DNA from: Arenibacter aquaticus
GTDB lineage: Bacteria > Bacteroidota > Bacteroidia > Flavobacteriales > Flavobacteriaceae
Direction of reading: 5' to 3'
NCBI RefSeq assembly: GCF_003957295.1
Contig: NZ_RQPJ01000014.1
Coordinates: 314,169 to 378,168 of the forward strand
Length of the DNA: 64,000 bases
Shown here in pieces: positions 19,538-27,558 of this stretch (positions within the stretch are counted from its first letter, which is position 1; every line of letters begins with the position of its first letter). A program made the position numbers and the translations under genes. The notes under the pieces were generated by a model. It was not told the DNA's origin and made no database searches. It worked only from the letters and a program-made list of their open reading frames with translations.

Positions 19538-20023
19538 CTAGCCAAGAAAAGTGCTATTAAAAGCAAGGGGCAAAATATCTGCAACAGATTGACATTTTAA
19601 TATTTCACCAGTTTCTCCAGACATAATAATAGATATAGGGCTCTGTTGTTTTATTTCGTATTCAGAGATGACTTGCCTACAATTACCACAGGGAGCCGCT
19701 GGCCTATCCACCACATAGTTCTTTGAGGTTGCACTAACAGCTATAGCTTTTATAGACACCTCCGGAAATTTTGAAGAGGCATAGAATATAGCTACCCGTT
19801 CTGCACATAAACCGGATGGGTAGGATGCATTCTCTTGATTACTCCCCGTAACGACCTTTCCATTTTCAAGTAGCAAGGCCGCCCCCACATTAAATTTGGA
19901 ATAAGGGGAATAAGCACGTTCCCTAGCCTTTATAGCTTCCTTCATTAATTCCTGATCTGCCACATTAAGCTCCTGTAGCGATTCAAATATTAACAGCTCA
20001 AATGCGATGTTTCTTTTTATCAT
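19538..20023 (-). CDS. cdd: cytidine deaminase
   Basis: A 161-residue zinc enzyme that deaminates cytidine and deoxycytidine to uridines in pyrimidine salvage. The zinc and catalytic residues are Cys73 and Glu75 in GLCAERVAIF and Cys112/Cys115 in PCGNCRQVI, the homotetrameric type with three cysteine ligands. The N-terminal 25 residues are longer than in E. coli-like short forms, but the same extension occurs in flavobacterial enzymes. It lies between pdhA and porV on the same strand, separated from porV by a terminator. Confidence 0.95.
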   Translation of the reverse strand: MIKRNIAFELLIFESLQELNVADQELMKEAIKARERAYSPYSKFNVGAALLLENGKVVTGSNQENASYPSGLCAERVAIFYASSKFPEVSIKAIAVSATSKNYVVDRPAAPCGNCRQVISEYEIKQQSPISIIMSGETGEILKCQSVADILPLAFNSTFLG

Positions 20024-20043
20024 ACCAAACTTATATATGGTAA

Positions 20044-20075
20044 AAATAAAGAAAACCTGCCGATAAGCAGGTTTT
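20044..20075 (-). terminator. intrinsic terminator after porV
   Basis: A 9-bp stem AAAACCTGC with its complement (20052-20060 and 20067-20075) has a CGATAA loop. A T-rich tail follows on the minus strand, just after the porV stop. Confidence 0.78.
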
Positions 20076-20100
20076 ATTGTTCATACTCCAACGACCTTGA

Positions 20101-21246
20101 TTAATCGTTCAAAAATTCTTCACCTAAATTAAATGTAAGGGAGAATCGCAGGGTATTTTCCAATGGGTTTCTCACTTGGGAGGTAGAGAAAAGATAGGAA
20201 AGATCTACCTGTGCCGACTTAAACCTAAATCCGGCACCCAAGGTAAAGAACTTCCTAGATCCTTTTAAATCGCTCTCATTAAAATATCCAGTCCGCAACA
20301 TAAAGGCGTCTTGATACGTATACTCTGCCCCGAGAGCCCATGTTAACTCTTTTAATTCCTCGCTAAAACCATCTGGCGCATCTCCAAAGGACTTAAAGAC
20401 CCCTTCAAAAAAAGTGGTCTGCTGATATTCATCATTATCTGTTCCATCTATTACACCATCATTATTGTAATCCTGTGGGGTAGGCACCAACAGCTTGTTA
20501 AATTCCGTCGTAAGCCCTACTACATTATCATGATCCAAGATAAAATCAAAACCCAAGCCTGCCTTCAGGTTTGTGGGCAAAAAATTCTCTTGTCCTGCAT
20601 CGTCGTATTTTATTTTTCCTCCTAGATTGGAAATATTAAAACCTGCCCTCCATCGTCCATCAAATCTGTTATAGGCTATTTCCCTAGAGCGATAATACCC
20701 AGAAACATCAACAGCAAAAGAACTGGCTGCTTTGGAATCCTCACTGCCGTTATCGGGCAGTTTTAGATTGGAACTAATATACCTACCCGCAACGGCCATG
20801 GAAAAAGTCTCACTAAGCTTTAGGGAATAAGACCCATCAAAAGCTACCTCGTTGGGCTTGGCCAATCTGGCCTGATCCCCTGCAAACTGCCTTAGTTCTA
20901 TTTCTCCTAGGGTAAAATACCGTATACCAAATGCAAAAGCACTTCTATCATTGATCTTATTGTGAAAACTAGCGCTTAACAGTGCTATATCGGTAATTAT
21001 ACTTTCCAAATACGGGGTATAACTAAGCCCTATCCCCATTTTTCTTTCTGCAAATGCAAATTTCGCGGCATTCCATTGTTGTGAAAACGCATCGGTAGAG
21101 GTTGCAACCCCCAAATCTCCCATACCTGACGCCCTAGCATCGGCGGCAATGGTCAAAAAGGGAACTGCCGTAGTAATAACCCTGTCTTCTTGGCCAGAAA
21201 CCTTAAACAGCACTAAAAACAGAAAAAGAATTAATATTTTTTTCAT
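20101..21246 (-). CDS. porV: type IX secretion outer-membrane protein PorV (LptO)
   Basis: This 381-residue beta-barrel protein has a signal peptide (MKKILILFLFLVLFKVSGQ). The mature N-terminus, VITTAVPFLTIAADARASGM with GDLGVATSTDAFSQQWN after it, is the signature of the PorV/PorQ family. The last residues (LRFSLTFNLGEEF) look like a final barrel strand. In the type IX system PorV binds cargo C-terminal signals and hands them to the PorU attachment complex on the cell surface. In F. johnsoniae the porU gene sits directly before porV, but here only 436 bases separate porV from gldJ, so porU is not at this locus. Family assignment is confident. Confidence 0.93.
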   Translation of the reverse strand: MKKILILFLFLVLFKVSGQEDRVITTAVPFLTIAADARASGMGDLGVATSTDAFSQQWNAAKFAFAERKMGIGLSYTPYLESIITDIALLSASFHNKINDRSAFAFGIRYFTLGEIELRQFAGDQARLAKPNEVAFDGSYSLKLSETFSMAVAGRYISSNLKLPDNGSEDSKAASSFAVDVSGYYRSREIAYNRFDGRWRAGFNISNLGGKIKYDDAGQENFLPTNLKAGLGFDFILDHDNVVGLTTEFNKLLVPTPQDYNNDGVIDGTDNDEYQQTTFFEGVFKSFGDAPDGFSEELKELTWALGAEYTYQDAFMLRTGYFNESDLKGSRKFFTLGAGFRFKSAQVDLSYLFSTSQVRNPLENTLRFSLTFNLGEEFLND

Positions 21247-21682
21247 TTCTACAAGTTATAATCAAGATTTAGCTCTCAAAACCACAGAACATGGCTTTTA
21301 ATAAATCTTACGGGTTCATAACTAATCAAACGCCCTTTTTCCAATTATCTTATATAAAACCAAAAAAAAATAAAGCCTTCAAAAACATTTACACAAACAA
21401 ATGAACCAAATAGGAAAATACAGCACACTAACACTATTATTTAAGAATAATTCCCAAAGAATTTCCAAAGGTCCATACTATATTAAACTTTAAGTCGTTA
21501 TTCATGTTAAGCGATGTTATTGTGATGCTTGTTGGTGTTGGTAAAATATTTCACACCGAACAAAATATTATCCTTTAATCGTCGTTTAATAAGCCAAAAG
21601 CGACACAAAATTTTAATAAAATAAGAATGACGAACTTCATTATACCATATTATAGTTTGTCTTTTGAACTCAAGTCCTAATT
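21247..21682. other. intergenic region between divergent porV and gldJ
   Basis: This 436-base A+T-rich stretch has no supportable gene. It must carry promoters for both neighbours. A TATAGTTTG at 21651-21659 is close to the -7 consensus, with one extra spacer base, 23 bases before gldJ. It is the place where porU would be expected, but no fragment of it was recognised. Confidence 0.6.
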
Positions 21683-23344
21683 ATGAAAAAACAATTCATC
21701 AAAGTTGTACTCTCTTGCGCTATTGTAGCTGGCGGTTTTACAAGTTGTAAAAATGCCTCCTCCTCTAAGAACGTTTCAAGGGCCACAGGCTGGAAAATCA
21801 ATGCCAAGGAAGGTGGTTTTCAGTACAATTCAGACTTTAAAGAGCAAGAAACTGCCCCAGGCCTAGTTTTCGTTGAGGGCGGCACCTTTACCAAAGGTCA
21901 GGTTCAAGATGATGTAATGCACGATTGGAACAACACCCCTACTTCCCAACATGTGCAATCGTTCTATATGGATGAGACAGAGGTTACCAATGTCATGTAT
22001 TTGGAATACTTGGACTATTTAAAGAGTGTATACCCTCCTGAGAATCCCAAATATGCCCATATATATACAGGTGCATTGCCAGATACCCTGGTATGGAGAA
22101 ACAGACTTGGTTTTAATGAAACTATGACCAACAACTACCTGCGCCATCCTGCTTATGCAGAATATCCCGTAGTGGGAGTTAACTGGATCCAGGCAACACA
22201 ATTTGCAGAATGGAGAACAGACCGGGTGAACGAGGTTATGCTGGAAAGGGAAGGATACCTTTCAGAAGATGCAAAATACAAGGTAGTTTCCGGAGAAATT
22301 GAAGGCGGATTTAGCACTGAGGCTTATTTAAACAGACCAGAGTCTGTTTACAATGGCCAGATAGATTCCCTACAAGGAAAAATGAAAAAAGATTCAGTTT
22401 CCAACTTTGCCAAAAGAAGTAGTGGAATTATACTTCCAGAATACAGACTACCAACCGAGACCGAATGGGAATACGCTGCACAGGCACAGATTGGATCCAG
22501 GGAATACAACAACTACCGTGGTAGAAAAAAATACCCATGGGAAGGTGACTACACCAGAAACGGGCAACGTGTAGGTCGTGGTGACCAGTTAGCAAACTTT
22601 AAACAAGGAAAAGGTGACTATGGCGGAATTGCCGGATGGTCTGATGATGGTGCCGATATCACGGCAGAGGTTAAATCATACAAACCCAATGATTTTGGAT
22701 TGTACGACATGGCCGGAAATGTTGCCGAATGGGTGGCAGATGTATACCGACCAATTGTAGACGACGAAGTAAGTGACTTTAACTATTACAGGGGGAATGT
22801 TTACATGAAAACTGCCATTGGAGAAGATGGCAAAGTAAATGTAATAAGAGATTCTATTGTATATGACACCCTACCCAACGGAAAAGTTATGGCCGTTAAT
22901 TTACCAGGAGAAATTAAAATGGTGCCTGTTGGCGAGGAAGAAACTTTCTTAAGAACTAATTTCTCTTCCAGCGACAACAGAGGATATAGGGATGGAGAGC
23001 CTGGATCCACTAGGTTCTATGACAGATTTAACGATGACGAAGACGAATCCAACCAAAAGAAAATGTACAATGCTCCGGTTAGCAAAGTACAGGTTGACGA
23101 CAATGGCGAAATTGTTAGGGCCTATGACAAATCGAACAACAGAACTACTTTGATCAATGATGAAGTAAGGGTTTTTAAAGGAGGCTCCTGGAGAGATAGG
23201 GCATATTGGTTAGATCCGGCCCAAAGGCGATACTTACCTCAATACATGGCCACAGACTACATAGGGTTTAGATGTGCCATGTCTAGAGTAGGTTCAAAAT
23301 CCAAGACAAAAAACAAAACACCAAGAGGCAAAAAAGCCAGGTAG
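21683..23344 (+). CDS. gldJ: gliding motility lipoprotein GldJ
   Basis: A 553-residue outer-membrane-associated lipoprotein (signal ending GGFTSC, acylated Cys22) needed for gliding and for stability of type IX secretion components. Its body is an FGE-sulfatase (formylglycine-generating enzyme-like) domain: FVEGGTFTKGQ, MDETEVTNVMYLEYL, RLPTETEWEYAA, DMAGNVAEWVADVY and VFKGGSWRDRAYWLDPAQRR. These domains in GldJ and GldK are structural, not sulfatase-activating. The length and C-terminal basic tail fit GldJ. murF follows 65 bases on, the order known from F. johnsoniae. Confidence 0.94.
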   Translation: MKKQFIKVVLSCAIVAGGFTSCKNASSSKNVSRATGWKINAKEGGFQYNSDFKEQETAPGLVFVEGGTFTKGQVQDDVMHDWNNTPTSQHVQSFYMDETEVTNVMYLEYLDYLKSVYPPENPKYAHIYTGALPDTLVWRNRLGFNETMTNNYLRHPAYAEYPVVGVNWIQATQFAEWRTDRVNEVMLEREGYLSEDAKYKVVSGEIEGGFSTEAYLNRPESVYNGQIDSLQGKMKKDSVSNFAKRSSGIILPEYRLPTETEWEYAAQAQIGSREYNNYRGRKKYPWEGDYTRNGQRVGRGDQLANFKQGKGDYGGIAGWSDDGADITAEVKSYKPNDFGLYDMAGNVAEWVADVYRPIVDDEVSDFNYYRGNVYMKTAIGEDGKVNVIRDSIVYDTLPNGKVMAVNLPGEIKMVPVGEEETFLRTNFSSSDNRGYRDGEPGSTRFYDRFNDDEDESNQKKMYNAPVSKVQVDDNGEIVRAYDKSNNRTTLINDEVRVFKGGSWRDRAYWLDPAQRRYLPQYMATDYIGFRCAMSRVGSKSKTKNKTPRGKKAR

Positions 23345-23366
23345 TTCTACACAACAAATTAATACT

Positions 23367-23396
23367 AAAAAGCCCTTTTTAAAAAGGGCTTTTTTT
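23367..23396 (+). terminator. intrinsic terminator after gldJ
   Basis: A perfect palindrome (AAAAAGCCCTTTTT with its complement, centred at 23380/23381) is followed by a T run, 23 bases after the gldJ stop and before murF. Confidence 0.85.
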
Positions 23397-23409
23397 ATAT
23401 CTTCGATTT

Positions 23410-24687
23410 ATGACTATAGAACAATTACATCAAATCTTTTTACAGTACCCCCAGGTTTGCACTGACACCAGAAAGATTACGCCCAATTGCATTTTTTTTG
23501 CCCTTAAAGGCGAAAATTTCAATGGAAACGACTACGCTTCCCAGGCCGTTGAAAGTGGAGCCTCCTTTGCTGTTGTAGATAATGCGGAGGTAGCCAAGGA
23601 AAATAAGATGATATTGGTAAATGACGTTCTAAAAACACTACAATCACTATCCCGGTTCCACAGAAACTATTGCAAGGCAAAAGTAATTGGTCTCACCGGC
23701 AGTAACGGCAAAACCACAACCAAGGAATTAATTACTGCGGTACTATCCACAAAATACAAAACAGTTGCTACAAAAGGCAACCTCAACAACCACATTGGCG
23801 TACCCTTAACCCTGCTCTCTATAAAAAATGATACGGAAATTGCCGTTGTGGAAATGGGAGCCAACCACTTAAAGGAAATTGAGTTCCTATGTGGAATTGC
23901 CGAACCGGATTATGGCTACATCACCAATTTTGGCAAAGCCCACTTAGAAGGTTTTGGCAGCGAAGAAGGAGTTATAAAAGCCAAAAGTGAGCTGTACAAC
24001 TATTTAATAGATAACAACAAACCCATATTTTTCAACGCTGACGACCCAATACAACGAAGCAAAATTGAACCAGTCATAAAAAAATATGGATATAGCCAGG
24101 ACAATTCGCAATACTATAACATTAAATTAGTGGACGCCGACCCTTTCGTAAAATTAGAGGTAGAGGACATTACCATAACCTCACAACTTATTGGACGCTA
24201 TAATTTTTCAAATTGTTGCGCCGCTATATTGATAGGGAAATATTTTAGCTTAGATCTAAAAGAGATTAAACAAGGTATTGAGAATTATATTCCCCAAAAC
24301 AATAGATCTCAAATCATCCATAAAAACGGACACCATATTATCCTAGACGCCTATAATGCCAATCCTACCAGTATGAAAGCGGCTCTGGAGAATTTTAAAG
24401 AGATAAGTGGCGACTACAAGATTGTATTTTTAGGAGATATGTTTGAACTGGGCAGTTTAGCAGAAAAAGAACATCAGTATATCTCGGATCTAGCCATAGC
24501 AATGGACTTTAGTGAGATCAACTTAATTGGAGAGAATTTTTTTACCACCAACAACACACTTAAGAAATTCAAGTCGTTTGATGAGCTTAGGCAGAGCTTA
24601 CAAGACACCCCTATTCCCCAAAGCGCAACCATCCTAATAAAAGGATCAAGAGGAATGGCCCTGGAACGAATTCTGGACCTACTATAG
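23410..24687 (+). CDS. murF: UDP-N-acetylmuramoyl-tripeptide--D-alanyl-D-alanine ligase
   Basis: This is the last cytoplasmic ligase of peptidoglycan precursor synthesis. It adds D-Ala-D-Ala to UDP-MurNAc-tripeptide using ATP. It has 425 residues. The N-terminal Mur domain carries TDTRKITPNCIFFALKG, the ATP loop is GLTGSNGKTTTKEL (95-102 core), followed by KGNLNNHIGVPLTLL and VEMGANHLKEI, and the C-terminal domain has ILDAYNANPTSMKAAL, the MurF-specific motif. An intrinsic terminator lies between it and gldJ, so it probably has some independent transcription. Confidence 0.96.
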   Translation: MTIEQLHQIFLQYPQVCTDTRKITPNCIFFALKGENFNGNDYASQAVESGASFAVVDNAEVAKENKMILVNDVLKTLQSLSRFHRNYCKAKVIGLTGSNGKTTTKELITAVLSTKYKTVATKGNLNNHIGVPLTLLSIKNDTEIAVVEMGANHLKEIEFLCGIAEPDYGYITNFGKAHLEGFGSEEGVIKAKSELYNYLIDNNKPIFFNADDPIQRSKIEPVIKKYGYSQDNSQYYNIKLVDADPFVKLEVEDITITSQLIGRYNFSNCCAAILIGKYFSLDLKEIKQGIENYIPQNNRSQIIHKNGHHIILDAYNANPTSMKAALENFKEISGDYKIVFLGDMFELGSLAEKEHQYISDLAIAMDFSEINLIGENFFTTNNTLKKFKSFDELRQSLQDTPIPQSATILIKGSRGMALERILDLL

Positions 24688-24711
24688 AATGTGGTGCCAG
24701 TATTGTTTTAG

Positions 24712-24786
24712 TGGGACATACTGGATTCGAACCAGTGACCTCTGCCCTGTCAAGGCAGCGCTCTAAACCAACTGAGCTAATACCCC
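24712..24786 (-). tRNA. tRNA-Val (anticodon GAC)
   Basis: This 75-base gene folds as a full cloverleaf on the minus strand. The acceptor stem GGGGTAT pairs with ATGTCCC (two G-U pairs), the D arm is GCTC/GAGC, the anticodon stem CTGCC/GGCAG encloses loop TTGACAG (anticodon GAC), and the T arm is ACTGG/CCAGT with TTCGAAT. The discriminator is A and CCA is not encoded. A promoter lies just upstream. Confidence 0.93.
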
Positions 24787-24809
24787 AATTTCATATTAAA
24801 ATTGTACGC

Positions 24810-24842
24810 CAAAATTACATCATTTTTAACTGTTTAAAACAA
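24810..24842 (-). promoter_or_regulatory. candidate promoter of tRNA-Val(GAC)
   Basis: On the minus strand TAATTTTG (-7 box, 24810-24817) is preceded by TTG (24840-24842) with 22 bases between them, close to the Bacteroidota -33/-7 layout. The -7 box ends 24 bases before the tRNA. Confidence 0.55.
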
Positions 24843-25447
24843 CCTGATGGTACTTTTTTCACCAGATCCATCTCCTTTAGTTGATATTACAAAATCCCAA
24901 CTCCACAACCCACATATAATCAATTAGTTACCCGAACTAAAATTACAATACCCACTAAGTTGAACACACCCCAAAATAATCTGTTAAAACTTAGATAATA
25001 TTGGGCATATAAGAAATTTCAACATCCATAGGAATAGAAATCAATATTGTTTTTTCATTTTTTATCAAACTACACTAACAAGACAACAAGTCCAGTCATC
25101 TCCTAGCAGGAACACAAAAACTGTATATTCCCTTGGTAAAAGGCTATTGTTTTTACAACCATATATCACTTAAATGATGATTTCCTCTTATATCCCCTTC
25201 CGTTTGTGCATAATTTCCTACCAACTATACATTTATAGTGCAGTAACCACAATTGATACAGTATCTTTCCACTAAATAACAAGGAGCCTAAAGATCATAG
25301 GAAAGCAAATATCATGAATAGGATCAAAAACATATGCCTCTAGGATTTATAACAGAAGTAAATAATTATATAAGCTATTCATATAAATATATAACATCTT
25401 CCCCCGCCTATTATCGACATTTGTATAACACCAAATAACAATTTATC
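24843..25447. other. gene-poor A+T-rich stretch
   Basis: About 600 bases with no open frame, RNA gene, repeat or hairpin that I can support. Both strands are full of stops. Confidence 0.6.
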
Positions 25448-25612
25448 ATGTCAGAGATTATAAGCATCATTTTGGGATTGAATCTATGTTTCGCCGCAGG
25501 CATTATTATATTGATTGTTCATGGAATGTATTTTTCCAAAAAAGACAATCAGCCGGATACCGATATACTCTATGACAGACAAAACACTGAAAGGCCTAAA
25601 AACCAATATTAG
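25448..25612 (+). CDS. possible 54-residue single-pass membrane protein
   Basis: An ATG-initiated frame gives MSEIISIILGLNLCFAAGII, continuing ILIVHGMYFSKKDNQ. It holds one strong hydrophobic helix (about 5-28), then a basic KK turn and a polar, charged tail ending NQY. This arrangement, with positive residues after the helix, is typical of small inner-membrane proteins. No family is recognised. It lies in a gene-poor stretch with A-rich sequence before the start, as often seen in this phylum. It could be a chance frame, since conservation cannot be checked here. Confidence 0.42.
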   Translation: MSEIISIILGLNLCFAAGIIILIVHGMYFSKKDNQPDTDILYDRQNTERPKNQY

Positions 25613-25785
25613 ACCGTTAAGTCCAAATCTTCAGAAACACTTTTTACATCACCTACTAAGCAAAAAATGGGCTTATCTTTTATTAAAACCCTCAACAGCC
25701 TTTAGGACAAAGCATTAAATACAGTTACACTAAAAAAACTGCCCTCAAATTTTCCCTCACAACCATAGATTTACCAGCCCAACCC

Positions 25786-26934
25786 CTAGAACTTTAAACA
25801 AACCGGTTGCGGAATGTTTATTTGGTTCCCGGTATACTTAAGTCGACCTGTTTCCTTATCTACCTGAAAAACGGTTATATTGTTGGAATTTTTATTAGCT
25901 ACCAAAAGAAAATTTCCATCCGGGGATAAGGTGAAATTTCGAGGCCAATCACCCTGTACCGATTCAATTGTCACAGGTTTTAAATATCCGCTGTCCGAGA
26001 CCGAATAAACCGCTATGCTGTTATGCCCCCTATTGGATGCATACAAGAATTTCCCGTTTGGACTTAAATGAATGTCCGCGCATGAATTTTTTCCTTCATA
26101 ATCTGCTGGAAGCGTACTTTGTTTATCTATCTTCTTAAACTTCCCCGTCAAGGGGTCAACACTTGCAGAAACCACGGTACTGGACAATTCATTTATAACA
26201 AACGCCATATTTTTGGTAGGATTAAAAATTAGATGCCTAGGGCCATCACCTGGATCCAATTGTAGCCCCACCACTGCCTTACCCAGTTTCTTTTCCTGGG
26301 TAATGGGATAGGCCAAAATCTGATCTATCCCCAGATCTACGGCATAAAGAAAGTCTCCATTGGAAGAGAATTGTACACAATGGGCGTGCGCCGCTTTTTG
26401 GTTGGGATGCGGGCCGCTTCCCTCATGTTGTATTTCTTGGGGATCATCTAGGATTTCCCCATTTTGATCCACAGGGTATAACACAATACCTCCCGAGCCA
26501 TAATTGGCGGCAGCTAGTAGGTCTTCGTCCGGACTTAACCCAATATAGCAGGCCCCATCCCCTTTGCTGCTCAGATTGCCCACTTTGTTCAAGGCCGTTT
26601 TATCTTTATTCCATTTAAATACCGACACACTCCCCGGCTGAGTGCCGTTTGAAGAGTAGACCCTTTCCCCATCCTTGGAAAGGTATAGATATCCTGGCCT
26701 GTTCTCCACGGCTACCTGCCGACTATTGGAAAGCACTCCCGATTCCGGATTAAACTCCAGTTGGTATATACCTTGGCCGTCCCCTTCAGCAAAAGTACCT
26801 ACCAAGAGTTGTAGACTTTTATTTTGAATAGGCTGTTCTTCCAGCCCCACTTGAGATTTCTTGGATGTATTTTTACAACTTGTAAGTAGCAATAAAAAAA
26901 CAGAAAGCACTACATAACCAAAAATATGTTTCAT
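25786..26934 (-). CDS. lactonase-family beta-propeller lipoprotein (6-phosphogluconolactonase type)
   Basis: A 382-residue protein with a lipoprotein signal (LLLLTSC, acylated Cys20), so membrane-anchored outside the cytoplasm. The body is a seven-bladed propeller of the Pgl/YbhE lactonase family: GDGACYIGLSPDEDLLAAANYGSG, HAHCVQFSSNGDFLYAVDLG, DGPRHLIFNPT, CADIHLSPNGKFLYASNRGHN and GDWPRNFTLSPDGNFLLVANKNSNNI. Cytoplasmic members hydrolyse 6-phosphogluconolactone. The exported location makes another lactone, or a non-catalytic role, equally possible. It stands alone between two tRNA-Val genes. Confidence 0.88.
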   Translation of the reverse strand: MKHIFGYVVLSVFLLLLTSCKNTSKKSQVGLEEQPIQNKSLQLLVGTFAEGDGQGIYQLEFNPESGVLSNSRQVAVENRPGYLYLSKDGERVYSSNGTQPGSVSVFKWNKDKTALNKVGNLSSKGDGACYIGLSPDEDLLAAANYGSGGIVLYPVDQNGEILDDPQEIQHEGSGPHPNQKAAHAHCVQFSSNGDFLYAVDLGIDQILAYPITQEKKLGKAVVGLQLDPGDGPRHLIFNPTKNMAFVINELSSTVVSASVDPLTGKFKKIDKQSTLPADYEGKNSCADIHLSPNGKFLYASNRGHNSIAVYSVSDSGYLKPVTIESVQGDWPRNFTLSPDGNFLLVANKNSNNITVFQVDKETGRLKYTGNQINIPQPVCLKF

Positions 26935-27336
26935 AAAAAGAGTGATTTTATTGATCTAAATATATTCAATTCCACCCATATTTCGCAGCCCAATTACGGG
27001 ATTTAATTTAAAACTGTAAGCCTACATAGACTTCTACATTAATATAGGTTCTTTACTTTTAGTTGGAGGCTAAGGTTGAATCAAAGCTTGCAGAATACTA
27101 TTTGGGTCATTAACAATACAAAGCTCTTCCTATTTAACGTAACTCAATTCTTTACATCAACATCACAATACCCAGATATCGCACTAGATCCGCTTTTAGA
27201 TCACAATTTAGGGGAGTCAGGAATACGGAATACTTCTTATATCGCTTGATTAAATTATATTCTTAAAATGGTAAAAACCCAGATTTTGGACTTGATCCAG
27301 AAAGATGGTACATGCTACGTCTGTGCCGTATGCAAC
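26935..27336. other. intergenic region without recognised genes
   Basis: About 400 A+T-rich bases between the lactonase start and the terminator of the tRNA-Val(TAC) transcript. No supportable reading frame or structured RNA is seen. It should contain the lactonase promoter, but no exact TAnnTTTG box was found on the minus strand. Confidence 0.5.
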
Positions 27337-27375
27337 AAAAAACAAAAAAGGCTTCCAATTTCTTGGAAGCCTTTT
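27337..27375 (-). terminator. intrinsic terminator after tRNA-Val(TAC)
   Basis: A 13-bp perfect stem (27346-27358 with 27363-27375) has a 4-base loop. A T-rich tail follows on the minus strand, 12 bases after the tRNA 3' end. Confidence 0.88.
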
Positions 27376-27386
27376 ATTTGTTACTG

Positions 27387-27461
27387 TGGGCCCTACTGGA
27401 TTCGAACCAGTGACCCCCTGCTTGTAAGGCAGGTGCTCTAAACCAACTGAGCTAAGAGCCC
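27387..27461 (-). tRNA. tRNA-Val (anticodon TAC)
   Basis: This 75-base cloverleaf on the minus strand has acceptor GGGCTCT/AGGGCCC, D arm GCTC/GAGC, anticodon stem CCTGC/GCAGG around loop CTTACAA (anticodon TAC), and T arm ACTGG/CCAGT with TTCGAAT. The discriminator is A and CCA is not encoded. The T arm is identical to that of the other tRNA-Val. Confidence 0.95.
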
Positions 27462-27510
27462 TATTAAACTTGTATTTCAATTTGCTTCTTTCGTTTCCCA
27501 GAAGCGAGTG

Positions 27511-27540
27511 CAAATATAGAATAGTTTTTAAATTCCACAA
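27511..27540 (-). promoter_or_regulatory. promoter of tRNA-Val(TAC)
   Basis: On the minus strand TTTTG ends at 27538, 19 bases separate it from TATATTTG (27511-27518), and the tRNA starts 49 bases on. Both elements match the Bacteroidota TTTG/TAnnTTTG consensus with the expected spacing. Confidence 0.62.
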
Positions 27541-27558
27541 AAGAAAAATCAGAAAAAT

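Noticed and set aside
20026..20033. TAAGTTTG box as the cdd promoter
   Set aside because: It matches the consensus but lies only three bases before the start codon, so it would give no usable leader.
21683..23344. GldJ as the sulfatase-activating enzyme for the nearby sulfatases
   Set aside because: It has the FGE fold, but the length, lipoprotein signal and gldJ-murF context fit the structural gliding protein. No activating role is known for GldJ.
27250..27540. 96-residue minus-strand frame across tRNA-Val(TAC)
   Set aside because: It reads through the tRNA and its terminator, giving the well-known false peptide LEHLPYKQGVTGSNPVGPT.
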